A program made the position numbers and the translations under genes. A stretch of 24,084 nt of DNA from Welwitschia mirabilis (Eukaryota > Gnetophyta > Gnetopsida > Welwitschiales), in contig JBOZIK010000001.1 in NCBI GenBank assembly GCA_051453625.1, positions 227,005,328 to 227,029,411 on the forward strand, read 5' to 3'. The number at the start of each line of letters is the position of its first letter. The first letter of the stretch is position 1. Of this stretch, positions 1-9,759 are shown in pieces. The notes beneath the pieces were generated by a model. That model made no database searches, was not told where the DNA came from, and saw only the letters and a program-made list of their open reading frames with translations.

Positions 1-81
1 TTTGTGACCTTTATCATATATTTAGCTAATACTCAACAAATTGTGCTTTAAATCATTAACATATATTATGTCAGTAATTTA

Positions 82-231
82 TGATAAATTACCTTCTTTG
101 ATGCCTTTGATACCTTTTATTTTTGGTTTTTTATTATCTCTAAAGGTAACATATCCTCTATCAAAGTTTCTTAAATGTTTTAAATTTGATTTGTCTCCTG
201 TCATATGTTATGAGCATCCACTATCCAAGTA
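82..231 (-). pseudogene. copia aspartic protease (retropepsin) remnant
   Basis: On the minus strand, 231 down to 82 is one frame with a single internal stop (208-210). It reads YLDSGCS, stop, HMTGDKSN, then a TFRDN-type segment. In plant copia polyproteins this is the WYLDSGCSxHMTGD protease signature, where DSG (217-225) carries the catalytic Asp of the retropepsin that cleaves Gag-Pol. The stop replaces the usual Arg between Ser and His. DSG itself is intact. It ends at a TAA at 79-81, and further pol sequence lies off the window. Confidence 0.8.
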
Positions 232-544
232 CTAGCTACTTCCATTTAGGACCTTGAAAGTTATTTGAGTTAAAAGACTTTTAAAATCATTAGCTTTTAC
301 CCACTTAGAATTTTTGAACTTATGTAGTATACCTATTTTTGGAATAAATTTAAATGGAAATAAATTGGCTGAATTTGAAAATAATATTAATTTCTAGTAG
401 TGCAAAAGAGTTTTGAATGTTCTATCTTTCTACAAAAATGGTAAGTAACTTTAGAAAGAAACTTACTTTGCCAAGTTACCTATTTTTCTGATCTTATGAA
501 TTTTAGGCTACAAAGTCAATACTTGATATATCACCAATAGGTTT

Positions 545-1902
545 TTAAACTCCAAGCATTTGTTCTAATTTGGAAGAGCCACCAAGAAAATTTATTAAAA
601 AAAAAAAAGATAAATCTTTTACCCATAACATGAAATTAGTGTTGTGAGATTTGAACAATTTGTACTTCGATTTTATTTCCTCCTTCTCTTTGGTGAGAGA
701 CTTTACAACTTTATTCAGATCATTTATCCTTCTTTCCAAATTTTTACATTCCTCATAAAGTTCTTAATAAGTATTTTTTAGCTCATTTTGTTCTTCATTA
801 ATTATATCCAAATCATCAGGCTCCGATGTGCTAGGTAAATTCTGAAGTGGAGGTACAATTGCCATGAAAGATAGTATTCTGTCTCCATCTAATCCTTAAT
901 CTGAAATACTATCATCATCCTCATCAGCATTGTCCCATGTTGTAACAAATGAAGAATTTCTTAATTTTCTATGATCTCTTTTAGCGTTCAGGCACTCGTT
1001 CATCATATATCCAAATCTTTTACAAGAGTAGCATTAGATTTCTTTTCCTTTATATTGTTCTTCCTGTACTTTGGGTGTCCTCTATTTATTCTTCTACCTG
1101 GCTCACCTTCCTTCTTTCTTTTATAAAAGAATTTCTTGAACCTTCTTATTAGGAGAACAACTTCATCATCAACTAGTTCTTCATTTGACTTCTTAAACCT
1201 GTATCCTCCTTGCACACACTTCAAGACAATACCTCTCTTCTTATCTTTAGTAAATTTTAATTCATAAGTTTATAAATTACCTTAAAGCTCTTCTAGTATC
1301 ATTGTGTTGATATTCTTACTTTCCTTAATTATTGTAACTTTAGGTTTAATATTTTTTATAACATAACTCAGTACTTTTTTAACCATTGTTTCTTCATCCA
1401 AACATTCATCTAGACTTACCATGAAGTTGACGATATCTGTAAGTCTGGCAAAGAACTCCTATAATATTTACTTCTCATCCATGTGAATATCTTTAAATCT
1501 GGAGATAAGCATTTGAAGCTTGACTTGCTTTATGATGGACGTTCCTTTATGAGTGACCTCAAGAATATCCCATGCTTCTTTTGCATGATTACAATTTATA
1601 ATATGCTTAAATTCATCTACATAAACTACACAAAATATAGCATTAAGAGCACAAGCATCTGTAGTAGATTTGGTTTTATCGATGGCATTTCATTAATCTC
1701 GAGATTTAAGAACTATAATACTATTATCATTTGCATTGGTTTTTGCTAATATAGGCATAGTATAACCTTTATAAATAACCTCTTCAATATCCACATCTAG
1801 GGATCTAATGACTATTCTTATTATGGCTTTCTAATGTACATAATTTAACCCATCAAACAAAGGTGGACAACCAGTGGAAAATCCATCAAATGAATTACTC
1901 AT
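545..1902 (-). pseudogene. copia gag (UBN2 type) with CCHC knuckle, degenerate
   Basis: The start ATG is the minus-strand codon at 1902-1900, followed by MSNSFDGFSTGCPPLFDGLN, a typical plant copia gag start, then VH and a TAG where Trp is expected. The UBN2 core is clear around 1650-1380 (NHAKEAWDILEVTHKGTS; RFKDIHMDE). A basic RRFKKFF segment near 1130 leads to a zinc knuckle around 1020-980, CYSCKRFGYMMNEC, where the metal-binding His is Tyr (CAT to TAT). A Lys/Glu-rich coiled-coil stretch (739-620) and a GGSSKLEQMLG segment follow. Gag forms the virus-like particle and binds RNA. Stops and frame changes make this copy dead. Confidence 0.85.
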
Positions 1903-1954
1903 TTTTGGGTTCTAGAGTTTAGATTGATTAAAATTTGAAGACAGACTCAAGTTA

Positions 1955-1966
1955 GCTCTAACACCA
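1955..1966 (-). promoter_or_regulatory. Primer-binding site (tRNA-iMet), copia element
   Basis: The minus strand reads TGGTGTTAGAGC two bases inside the LTR edge. Plant copia elements use TGGTATCAGAGC, complementary to the 3' end of initiator methionine tRNA, to prime minus-strand cDNA. This site differs at two positions, both A/G or C/T transitions. Its position between LTR and gag fixes the element's orientation. Confidence 0.8.
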
Positions 1967-2253
1967 AATGTGGAGATCAAGAATCCTAGAGGAAAGGGTG
2001 AATAGGTTCTTTAAAAAAAATTCAAATAAACTCACAATAAATACTTGCTTGAAATAGATCACTAGAAAACTTATGCATAAAAACTGAGAGTATAATGAAA
2101 AGCATAAAAATACTTATTAGATGCATGCAAGTTTTATAGTGGTTCACGAAACCCCCTACTCCACTTTCAATGATCAGCTTATCACCAAGCCTGATTCAGA
2201 TCTCCGTTAACTCTTTTAGGTATTGAAGGTTCGCTTGTAACCTTTACACATAG

Positions 2254-2393
2254 ACTTTTGTAGGGTAAGTCTCAACCTTTTTAAATGGATTTTTTTAGGC
2301 TAAGTCTCAACATTTTCAAACGGACTTTTATAGGCTAAGTCTTAACTTTTTATAATGAACTTTTATAGGCTAAGTCTCAACCTTTAAAAGAAG
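2254..2393. repeat. Four tandem 35-bp repeats in the copia LTR
   Basis: Units start at 2254, 2289, 2324 and 2359, an exact 35-bp spacing. Each carries a TTTTNTAGG(C/G)TAAGTCTCAAC-like core with substitutions only. They lie downstream of the predicted transcription start (R/U5 side of the LTR), so they would be in the element's transcript. Confidence 0.85.
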
Positions 2394-2642
2394 TAGTAAT
2401 AATGGTAAAATGCCCAAATGCACTGATATCACTCATTATTTGACTCAATGATAGTAGTGAATCTCTTTTCCTATAAATAATACAAACTATAAATAATGAA
2501 GTACACAGATCTAATCTTGTATGCAAAGATACAATAGATGTCGGCTCATCCTTGGTCAGGAATGCAATGCCAAGATAGTATAATGATAAATCATCAGTTT
2601 TAATCATTCAGTAAAAGTTTTTTACGGTGATTTCTCTCTTAG

Positions 2643-2651
2643 CTATTTATA
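2643..2651 (-). promoter_or_regulatory. TATA box of the copia LTR
   Basis: The minus strand reads TATAAATAG here, a good plant TATA box, placed inside the LTR so that transcription would start near 2615 and proceed toward gag. This makes 3478 to about 2615 the U3 region. It agrees in direction with the primer-binding site and gag. Confidence 0.6.
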
Positions 2652-2765
2652 ATGGAAGGCTTTTAGGGTTTACTACAATTAAAATCATGCTTTTAATGAC
2701 TAGAAAATGGCTACATAACGGATATAAAATTTTTGTTTCCATTTTAGGTAATCAAACCCTTAAAC

Positions 2766-3215
2766 GTCCAGTCGACCCCTCCTGGTGCCGTCACTTAAAC
2801 AAGTTACTTGAGGAAACTATTTGGTCATCCCAATTTCTTATGGCTCCATGTCTGGTTAACCCCTCAGGGTCTGATTAACCACTCATCTGGTCATCCACAT
2901 ATCTATCTGGTCAGCTGCCCATTCCTGATAAAATCCATTCCAGTTTTCTGCATCAAGTCCGATCAATCCTTCGGATGTCCTATTGATCCCTTGATAATCA
3001 GCTCAGGGATATGAGTTGCATAACGCTCAAGTCCAATAAACCCCTTATGAATCCACTCGACCCCTTAACAATTAGTTTAAGAGTACTGGTTCTCAGATTC
3101 ACAGGTCTAGTCAACCCCTTAGAAACATGGTTGACCCCTTTGAATTCAGTTTAATTCTAATAGTTCTTTCTAGGTGCAGTCAACCCCTCAGAAGTCCAGT
3201 CGACCACTCAAGAGG
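2766..3215. repeat. Dispersed GTCGACCCCTCA-like motif array in copia U3
   Basis: About eight copies of a short motif occur at irregular spacing, for example AGTCGACCCCTC near 2769, GGTTAACCCCTCAG near 2853, ACTCGACCCCTTA near 3056, AGTCAACCCCTTAG near 3110, GGTTGACCCC near 3130 and AGTCGACCACTCA near 3199. The central CG is kept in some copies and is TG or CA in others. The array lies upstream of the TATA box and may be a promoter-proximal repeat of this LTR family. Confidence 0.65.
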
Positions 3216-3478
3216 GTAACTAAACTTTACAAGTTTCAGTGATCAAAATGTGACATTCTTAGCTTTAGCTTTGACTTGTAAGTAATCAATATTTTCTGCA
3301 TAAGATACATAAATTTCACTTCATAGAAAACATTATTTTAACATCAATTAGTAATGCATAATCTAACATCCACTAATAAAACCAAGTAAAACATAGATAA
3401 AATCCTTTAATAGATAGCTCAAACTAATGAACAAATCCTTAGGCTTTTAACCCATAGTGAAAGGACAACCTTCCTACA

Positions 3479-4156
3479 TTTTATGAACTTACAAACTTAG
3501 ACAATTTTGAAGGGATTAATGAGAATAAAATCAATGACATCCAAATCATATCCCTTAGGAATGAGAAAGAAGCTAATAATAAAACCAATGAGGATATTGA
3601 ATGGGCCTTTAGTTTAAACATACCTTAGATAGTGAATAATGAGGTGCATCTATACTATATTTTTAGAATAGAATTAGAAACATCGGATGTTGATCTATTC
3701 TTGGTAAGTAAGAAAATGTATGAGGAAGATGAAAAACTAGAAAGCTACACATCAGAGGTTGAAAGTGACATTAATAAAATGGATAATATTACAAATTAAT
3801 CCATATTTGAACCTCAACCAATGTCATTTTTATAATTGTGTGAGAAATAATCTCTTAAAAACCTTAATAAAGAGGAGAACATTAGCCAAGATTCCATCCA
3901 TGATCCATCCTTTGAGAAGCCTTTATCTTTTTCTCAATAACATCTTAAACCAACTATGAAATTTTCATCTTTCTTATCTAAGAAAAACCTAAACTTAAAT
4001 GATGAAGAGAAACCCTTTACACATTTGGAACCATCTTCTGATGCCATTGTTCATGATCATTTGCCTTATCCAATGGTTTTCAATTCATCTTTTTCATCAA
4101 CACAAAATGATATCTTGCATAAGTCATTGAGAAATCAAACATAGACTAAGAGATAA
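3479..4156 (+). pseudogene. Unrecognised decayed reading frame (about 222 codons)
   Basis: Starting at the first base after the copia LTR, one frame runs to TAG at 4142-4144 and TAA at 4154-4156 with no frameshift. It has five internal stops (one TAG, four TAA), far fewer than expected in such AT-rich DNA, and each could come from CAG or CAA by one C-to-T change. The hypothetical product is acidic and Ser/Asn-rich, with a Glu-rich stretch (about 3721-3770) and a hydrophilic tail rich in Phe, Ser and His. I recognise no domain. The copia element appears to have cut off its upstream part. It could be an old transposon ORF or a host pseudogene exon. Confidence 0.45.
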
Positions 4157-5036
4157 AAAAACATTTTTTTGAACTAATAAATTTTACTACTAATTTTAAG
4201 GTTCTTTTAATTTTTATGGATTAAAGCATAAATGTTTATAAAGATTCTTTCTCATTAATGAATGCTTTATGTAGTTTTGATTTATCATCTAAATTTTGCA
4301 TTTACCATCATAATCCTTTACATGTATAATACCTTGGGAAATGCCTTGAAAAATTTTTAGCTTCTTTGTATGATCTTAAATTTGGATTTTCTTTTAGAGA
4401 AGATTTTTCTTTTAGAATAAATTTTTATTTAAAAAAATTACGCATGTAAAAAGTTTGTGCTTATTCCCTTTCATACCTTAAATCACTTAGGCACTTCCAC
4501 CTGTGTAATCATTTCCTTAAAAAATTTTAGGCATGAAATCATAAATTCCACTCTCTCCATCAAATAAATCATTATTATCTCAAACCCTATTTCCCATGCC
4601 TTCCATTTTCACTCTTCCTAATAGATTCCACCAACCACCCTTCCCTTCCATCCATCTACAAGGTTCTAAAATTAAATGATTCTGATTGATGGACTTAAAT
4701 AAAATAAACTATTAATAATTGATTACATTGTTATTATAAATTAAGTAGAATATAGATTTACTTATATTTTTTCAAGAAAAGGGTTTACTTATTTTCAAGT
4801 TAACTTATTAAGGTTTAGTTTTACTTAAGATCTTCCAATTGGAAAAAATAGTTGAATTTAAGATGGAATCTACTTTCATGCTAAGTTATTATTTTCAAAG
4901 CATTTTATGGGAACAAATTTATCTTGATTAAGTTAATGAACCAATGATCATTTATGTGCATAAAAAACATTATTAAGTATGAGAAGTATGATTAAACAAA
5001 CATGAAATATCTTCTCTCTAAAAGCACATTATATAA
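4157..5036. other. AT-rich DNA, no gene seen
   Basis: I see no coding frame, RNA gene or clear transposon end here. The only structure is a pyrimidine-rich stretch at about 4540-4665 with repeated TTCC/CCACC words, similar in texture to the CT-rich tract at 15720-15940 but without an alignable match by eye. The block ends at an assembly gap. Confidence 0.5.
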
Positions 5037-5723
5037 NNNNNNNNNNNNNNNNNNNNNNNNNNNNNNNNNNNNNNNNNNNNNNNNNNNNNNNNNNNNNNNN
5101 NNNNNNNNNNNNNNNNNNNNNNNNNNNNNNNNNNNNNNNNNNNNNNNNNNNNNNNNNNNNNNNNNNNNNNNNNNNNNNNNNNNNNNNNNNNNNNNNNNNN
5201 NNNNNNNNNNNNNNNNNNNNNNNNNNNNNNNNNNNNNNNNNNNNNNNNNNNNNNNNNNNNNNNNNNNNNNNNNNNNNNNNNNNNNNNNNNNNNNNNNNNN
5301 NNNNNNNNNNNNNNNNNNNNNNNNNNNNNNNNNNNNNNNNNNNNNNNNNNNNNNNNNNNNNNNNNNNNNNNNNNNNNNNNNNNNNNNNNNNNNNNNNNNN
5401 NNNNNNNNNNNNNNNNNNNNNNNNNNNNNNNNNNNNNNNNNNNNNNNNNNNNNNNNNNNNNNNNNNNNNNNNNNNNNNNNNNNNNNNNNNNNNNNNNNNN
5501 NNNNNNNNNNNNNNNNNNNNNNNNNNNNNNNNNNNNNNNNNNNNNNNNNNNNNNNNNNNNNNNNNNNNNNNNNNNNNNNNNNNNNNNNNNNNNNNNNNNN
5601 NNNNNNNNNNNNNNNNNNNNNNNNNNNNNNNNNNNNNNNNNNNNNNNNNNNNNNNNNNNNNNNNNNNNNNNNNNNNNNNNNNNNNNNNNNNNNNNNNNNN
5701 NNNNNNNNNNNNNNNNNNNNNNN
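5037..5723. other. Assembly gap (687 N)
   Basis: An unbroken run of N. Any reading frame across it is an artefact of translating N. Confidence 0.99.
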
Positions 5724-6689
5724 AATGATTTATTTTATAACATGTTCAACTACATTAGGGCTATAGATTCTCTCTGACATTGTATCATCAACTCCTTCGT
5801 ATATCAACATGCTTAATCCTATTAGAAGGAGATGTCATAATACTAGATGCATAATCAGATTAAAATGCTTGAAATAAGAAATAAGGCATGAGTGTGTAAC
5901 AAAGTAAAGATGGAATAAAAAAGATGAAATTGGAAGACTTTTTTTTGTTTACTTTCTTTAACCTATGTACTTAGAGATTTGCTTAACTTATTTTTTATGT
6001 TTTATAGATTTACTTAGAAGATATTTTATTTGTATGATATTGTGACATATTTTTAATTTCAAATAGACTTGATAGAATTTTTAATAAATGTGGTCATTAA
6101 CTTAGGTATTCTCTCTTTTTGAATTTGTAAATGTGCATTTTTAGTAGGTTTTATGTTTGGTTTTTCCTAAGCTTACATCATTTTCCTAAAAATACATTCA
6201 TCAAAATCATTTGATTGTCATTTAATTAACTTATTCTTAAAAGCCTCATCTAAAATTTTCTATCTTTAACTTTCAGGACAAATATTAATTTTGATTAGAG
6301 GGTATCACATTTGCTTTTATAGAATTTTTTCGATTTTGATGTCTTAATTATTAAAATTTGATAAAAAATTTTAAAAAAATGTTATATCATTTCCTTATTT
6401 GACTTTCACTTAGTTAATTTTTCTTTGTTGCTTAGTTAATTTTTCTTTTTTGCTCATTTCTTTATCAAATTTTTGCTAGGATCTAGCAAAAGTCTAGTTA
6501 GGCGATGTATTTGCATGCAACAATTAATATTATATGCAAATATAATTAACTAATTTAACTTAGAAGAAAACATTAAAATGCATTATCTTATTGCACATAA
6601 ATGTTTTCTACCCTTTTTATCATTTTTCATGTAAATATGATATTTTCCTTAACATTAGCAGGTTAATTATTGCCTTATAAAGAACTATG
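5724..6689. other. AT-rich DNA, no gene seen
   Basis: No sustained frame or recognisable protein motif on either strand. A short direct repeat of a TTGCTTAGTTAATTTTTCTT-like word occurs near 6410-6450. Given its surroundings it is probably old transposon sequence, but I cannot assign it. Confidence 0.45.
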
Positions 6690-6886
6690 CATAAACTGAT
6701 CAAATTCTAGCATTAAACCCTGATGTCACTAGCTAAAAATACTAGCATCGCTAGCCTTCTAAGGTAGATTATTCGAAAACTTATGTTTATACACCCATTT
6801 TAGAAATTAAGCATTCCATACTTATGTGTTTAGTCAGACATAAATCAGATTTAACCTTGAACTCTGATGACACATAGCAAAAGTAC
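6690..6886. repeat. Imperfect direct repeat, about 50 bp, two copies
   Basis: Copies at 6690-6742 and 6839-6886 share a CATAAA...TTTAACCTTGAACTCTGAT-like core and end in a (A)GC(A/T)AAAA(G/A)TAC word, spaced about 149 bp. They lie upstream of the LTR-like promoter at 7156, where duplicated U3 elements are common. Confidence 0.5.
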
Positions 6887-7155
6887 ATAATAATACATTG
6901 TAATAAAATATGATGCAATAAGAATGATCACATGAAAGATGCATGACTTGGTATCTGTTGGTAGCATCATCAATATTTAAAGGACACATCATCACCATGT
7001 GTTCATATGAAGATGAAGAATCTTTCCTTATGACTACATACCCAAAATTATAACTTCCTCGTTAAGTAATCATCTAATATAACCTCCCTTATGTAACTGC
7101 CCACCTAATGCTCACCTAATGCGATCATGACATAACTTTCAAGTCTTTTCTCATC

Positions 7156-7164
7156 TATAAAATA
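7156..7164 (+). promoter_or_regulatory. TATA box of the LTR-like sequence
   Basis: TATAAAATA in a CTATAAAATAGCC context, with a polyadenylation signal AATAAA at 7343-7348 on the same strand. Together they suggest a short R region beginning near 7190. Confidence 0.45.
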
Positions 7165-7365
7165 GCCTTGAATGCCCATTGTAAACATATTTGTATTAGC
7201 TTGATGGGGAAATACTTGGAGGTTAGGATGTCATGACACTCTAATCATCTTTCTTAGAGGCAGAATGTTCAAGGCTAGTTGAGAAGTTCATCTTCTTTAC
7301 CTTTCATTTCAATTAATGTAATGTATACTTATTTTAGATTTCAATAAAGAATTGCTTTAAACACG

Positions 7366-7590
7366 TTCATTGTTAATGCACAAAGTCATTTGGTGTTAGT
7401 AATATTTAGGTAGGACTATTTCTAGAATTAATTATAATCCTTTCATTGTTATTGCACAATCATTTGGCATTAGTAATATTTATATAGGATTAGTTCTTAA
7501 GTAGCTTTCTTACTTTTATTGTTATTACATAATTCATTTGGCATTAAAAATTTTTAGATGGAGATTACTTGATTATTAAGTTTAGAATAT
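7366..7590. repeat. Three tandem repeats of about 75 bp
   Basis: Units begin at about 7368, 7444 and 7517. Each opens with CATTGTTATTGCACAA-like sequence, then CATTTGGCATTAGTAATATTT and a TAGGATTA-type tail. Spacings are 76 and 73 bp with small indels. They sit just after the AATAAA of the LTR-like sequence, as a U5 expansion would. Confidence 0.75.
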
Positions 7591-7835
7591 AGGAATTATT
7601 AGAGAAAAGATCAAGAGTTGGATAAATTAAGTAGATGTTTGAAGCATTTTTATTCCTTTACATCATCAACCAAAGATCAACTTCCTTCTCAAACTCTAAT
7701 TTTTTTATTGTTTGAGTTTCATTGTAATTTAAATTAATTATATATCTTTTGTAACATTACCACATATATTTTTGTGGAAGAACAATTCTAAGTATAAACT
7801 CAAATAAATCCAGATCACTACAAAGATATGATCAA

Positions 7836-8255
7836 GGTGAAAGGTGTATTGGTTTGATCTTCATTGGATCTACATACTTGATTGTAACCACTATATCCAT
7901 TAAGAAATAAATAATATGCATGGACTTGAATCCTATCAAGAATTTAATCTAGAATGGCCAAGGAGTAATGATCTTACTTGTTGACATCATTAAGCTTTCT
8001 AAAATCAGTGCAAACTCACTGCTTCCCATTCTTTTTAGATATTATAGTAATAAGGCTAATCCATTCACTATTAAAAGTGGAATAAATGATTCTTGTATCT
8101 ATAATTTTGATTATTTTTTCCTTTATTACTTTCTTAAGAGTTTAGTTAAGTCTCCTTTATGATTGTCTAATGCATTTACTATTATTTTCCAAATAAATTT
8201 TATGTTGAATGATGAAAGAAAGAATGGCTAAAAGATCTTTATAAGTTGAAGCAAA
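7836..8255 (-). pseudogene. Athila/Tat-like reverse transcriptase N-terminal half
   Basis: A single minus-strand frame from 8255 to 7836 carries FASTYKDL, then QHKIYLE, QRRLN-like, VIKEKIIKIIDTRIIY, EWISL, KKNGK, VCTDFRKLNDV and FLNGYSGYNQV. These are the fingers-to-palm motifs of gypsy RT, with the Asp of the LDGYSGYNQ-type first catalytic block replaced by Asn. It has several in-frame stops (for example TGA where KWRVC has Trp) and no frameshift. Sequence after PFT does not continue the family, so the YxDD box and the rest are absent. Confidence 0.85.
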
Positions 8256-8659
8256 ACAATTTGTTTTAGATGTAAGAAGTTAAAGTAATAATTTTTCTTA
8301 AGAAGGATGAAGACATGCATCAATGATCAAGGGTTTCTAAAGGTCAAGATTTAAAAAAAATTTATTTCAACCCATTTGATAATTCTTTAAGTTCCAAATC
8401 ACAATTATCCCTTATTATTGTTGTGAATCCAATGTTGATATAGGAGTGTTTCTATAGATTTAACATGTTGAATATTATGATTAATAAGGGATTCAAAGTT
8501 TTCATTTATTTTTCCATTCAAATTGTTACATGAGAGATTATTATTTAGATTACATGAATTGAAGGAATTAAGGCTTCTTAGGATTTTTTTACATTCTTCA
8601 AGATCATCAAGTAAAGTTGACTTACGTAAAGTAAGGAGTCTTTCTTTTGAGGAGTGATG
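8256..8659 (-). other. Protease-RT linker of the Athila/Tat-like element
   Basis: Between protease and RT the minus strand shows LELKELSNGLK near 8390, which matches the LELKxLPxHLKY linker common to this branch. The remainder is frameshifted. The open frame on the minus strand from 8671 to 8405 is part of this decayed polyprotein region and not a separate gene. Confidence 0.55.
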
Positions 8660-9130
8660 TTGAATAAGCATGAAGGGTCTAATTTGCTACCTAAGATCAG
8701 AATATTCTCCTTTTTTTAAGCTACATCAAGAACTCAAATAATGAATTTTTTATTCCCTACATGGAATTCCATCATTCTAGTACATGTGTTAATAACACAA
8801 TGGGGTCTTGCATAAAAGGTTCTTCCTAAGAGTCATGAGTATCCTCCATTGTGTTCTAACTTAATGATGACCTCATCTATAAGGTAAAATGATTCTTTAA
8901 TTTATATGACTAAATTCTTAATAACTCTAATTGCTTTCCTAATAGTTGCATTTGCTAGTTCCATTACAAGTTTTGATTCAATCCTATTTTCCAATCCAAA
9001 CTTTTTACAAATGTAAGATGGAATAATGTTGACACTAGATCCTATGTGTATTAATGATTTCTTAATCTTTTGTGTTCTTTTAAGACAACACTAACTATGA
9101 TAGCCCCTGGATCTTTAAATTGGAATATTT
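8660..9130 (-). pseudogene. Athila/Tat-like retropepsin remnant
   Basis: The minus strand reads FKDPGAIIVSVV near 9115, IHIGSSVNIIP near 9035, ELANATIRKAIRVI near 8960, LLGRTFYARPH near 8815 and ILGSKLDPS near 8690. This matches the DPG...DLGASVNLMP...LGRPFLATA layout of the gag-linked aspartic protease of these elements. The catalytic Asp position of the D-x-G triad reads His (IHIG), and stops interrupt the frame, so it is inactive. Downstream LELKELSNGLK (near 8385) is the known linker before RT. Confidence 0.75.
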
Positions 9131-9759
9131 TTATATCAATAAGTCAGAAAGGGATACGTTAATAAATACCCTACTTAATATGATTTTCTTCTTTTTTCTT
9201 TTTCTTTTTTCTCCCCTCTTGACTAAGTCCTCCCAGATTTTGTTGTATTTAGGATTATCTTATAACATTTTTTAAAAAGAAAGGTTAATGCTCACATCTT
9301 GTATGATTGCTTTAAGATAATCATCATGAGTAGGAGTACTCTTCAACTTTTCCAGAAAAGGAGTTGTAGGTTTCTTTCCTTTGTTTTCACTAGTTATGTT
9401 ATGGTTGGATTTTACTTAGAAGATAAAGGAAAACTAGGTTAATTAAGGATTTCTATGTAATCATCATGTGTTAATTTTTTTTGTTTTTTTCCTTTAGTTG
9501 TGACAAGTAAGGGGTTTCCTCAATGGAAGTTGTATCATGTTCACTTCTTATCACTATCTTCCAATCCTTTTTAACATCATTTAGGTTAGGAATGATTTGG
9601 GCTATAAAGAAGCCTTGAGGTTATTGATTTCTTAAGATGATTTATTCAAATATGCTTATAATGTTTTTCTATATTCTTATTCATAACCTCTTGAAATTTC
9701 TTTAACTCCTCAATTGAATATCTAAGGAAACCATTCTTACTATAATTAGAAGAGTTGTG

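Larger units (their letters stand above)
1..3478 (-). mobile_element. Ty1/copia LTR retrotransposon, 5' portion, degenerate
   Basis: Read on the minus strand the order is LTR (3478 to 1969), tRNA-iMet-type primer-binding site (1966 to 1955), gag ATG (1902), UBN2 gag domain, zinc knuckle, coiled-coil stretch, and the DSG protease motif near 220. This is the start of a plant Ty1/copia element. Integrase, RT, RNase H and the 3' LTR would lie beyond the left edge. Several stops and at least one frameshift make it non-autonomous. The right edge adjoins an unrelated reading frame at 3479, so that edge looks like a true insertion boundary. Family assignment is from recognised motifs, not from a search. 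Confidence 0.85.
1969..3478 (-). repeat. copia 5' long terminal repeat (about 1.5 kb)
   Basis: On the plus strand the block begins TGTGGAGATC at 1969 and ends CCTTCCTACA at 3478, so on the element's strand it runs TGT...ACA, the usual LTR termini. A TATA box (2651-2643), a four-copy 35-bp repeat and scattered GTCGAC-type motifs lie inside. The primer-binding site starts two bases beyond the inner edge. The second LTR is not in the window, so the outer boundary rests on the terminal sequence and on the coding frame that begins at 3479. Confidence 0.72.
6911..7672 (+). repeat. LTR-like sequence, possible solo or truncated LTR
   Basis: A TATA box (7156-7164) in a CTATAAAATAGCC context is followed after about 180 bp by AATAAA (7343-7348), the spacing of the U3/R and R/U5 landmarks in a plant LTR. 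Candidate ends are TGATGC at 6911 and CATCATCA at about 7672, but these are guesses. No primer-binding site or coding region follows on this strand. Directly to the right lies an opposite-strand gypsy RT, so this is not that element's own 3' LTR. It may be a solo LTR or the edge of a different element. Confidence 0.4.

Noticed and set aside
1483-1749. 88-codon plus-strand frame
   Set aside because: Shadow of the minus-strand UBN2 gag, which has clear family motifs.
2627-3014. Two plus-strand frames of 83 and 68 codons
   Set aside because: They lie inside the copia LTR, antisense to it, and are made of its repeated GTCGAC-type motifs.
5002-5766. Long plus-strand frame
   Set aside because: It is almost entirely N translated as unknown residues; only 11 residues before and a few after the gap are real.
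7760-7777. Short hairpin CCACATATATTTTTGTGG
   Set aside because: A 5-bp stem is expected by chance and has no supporting context.
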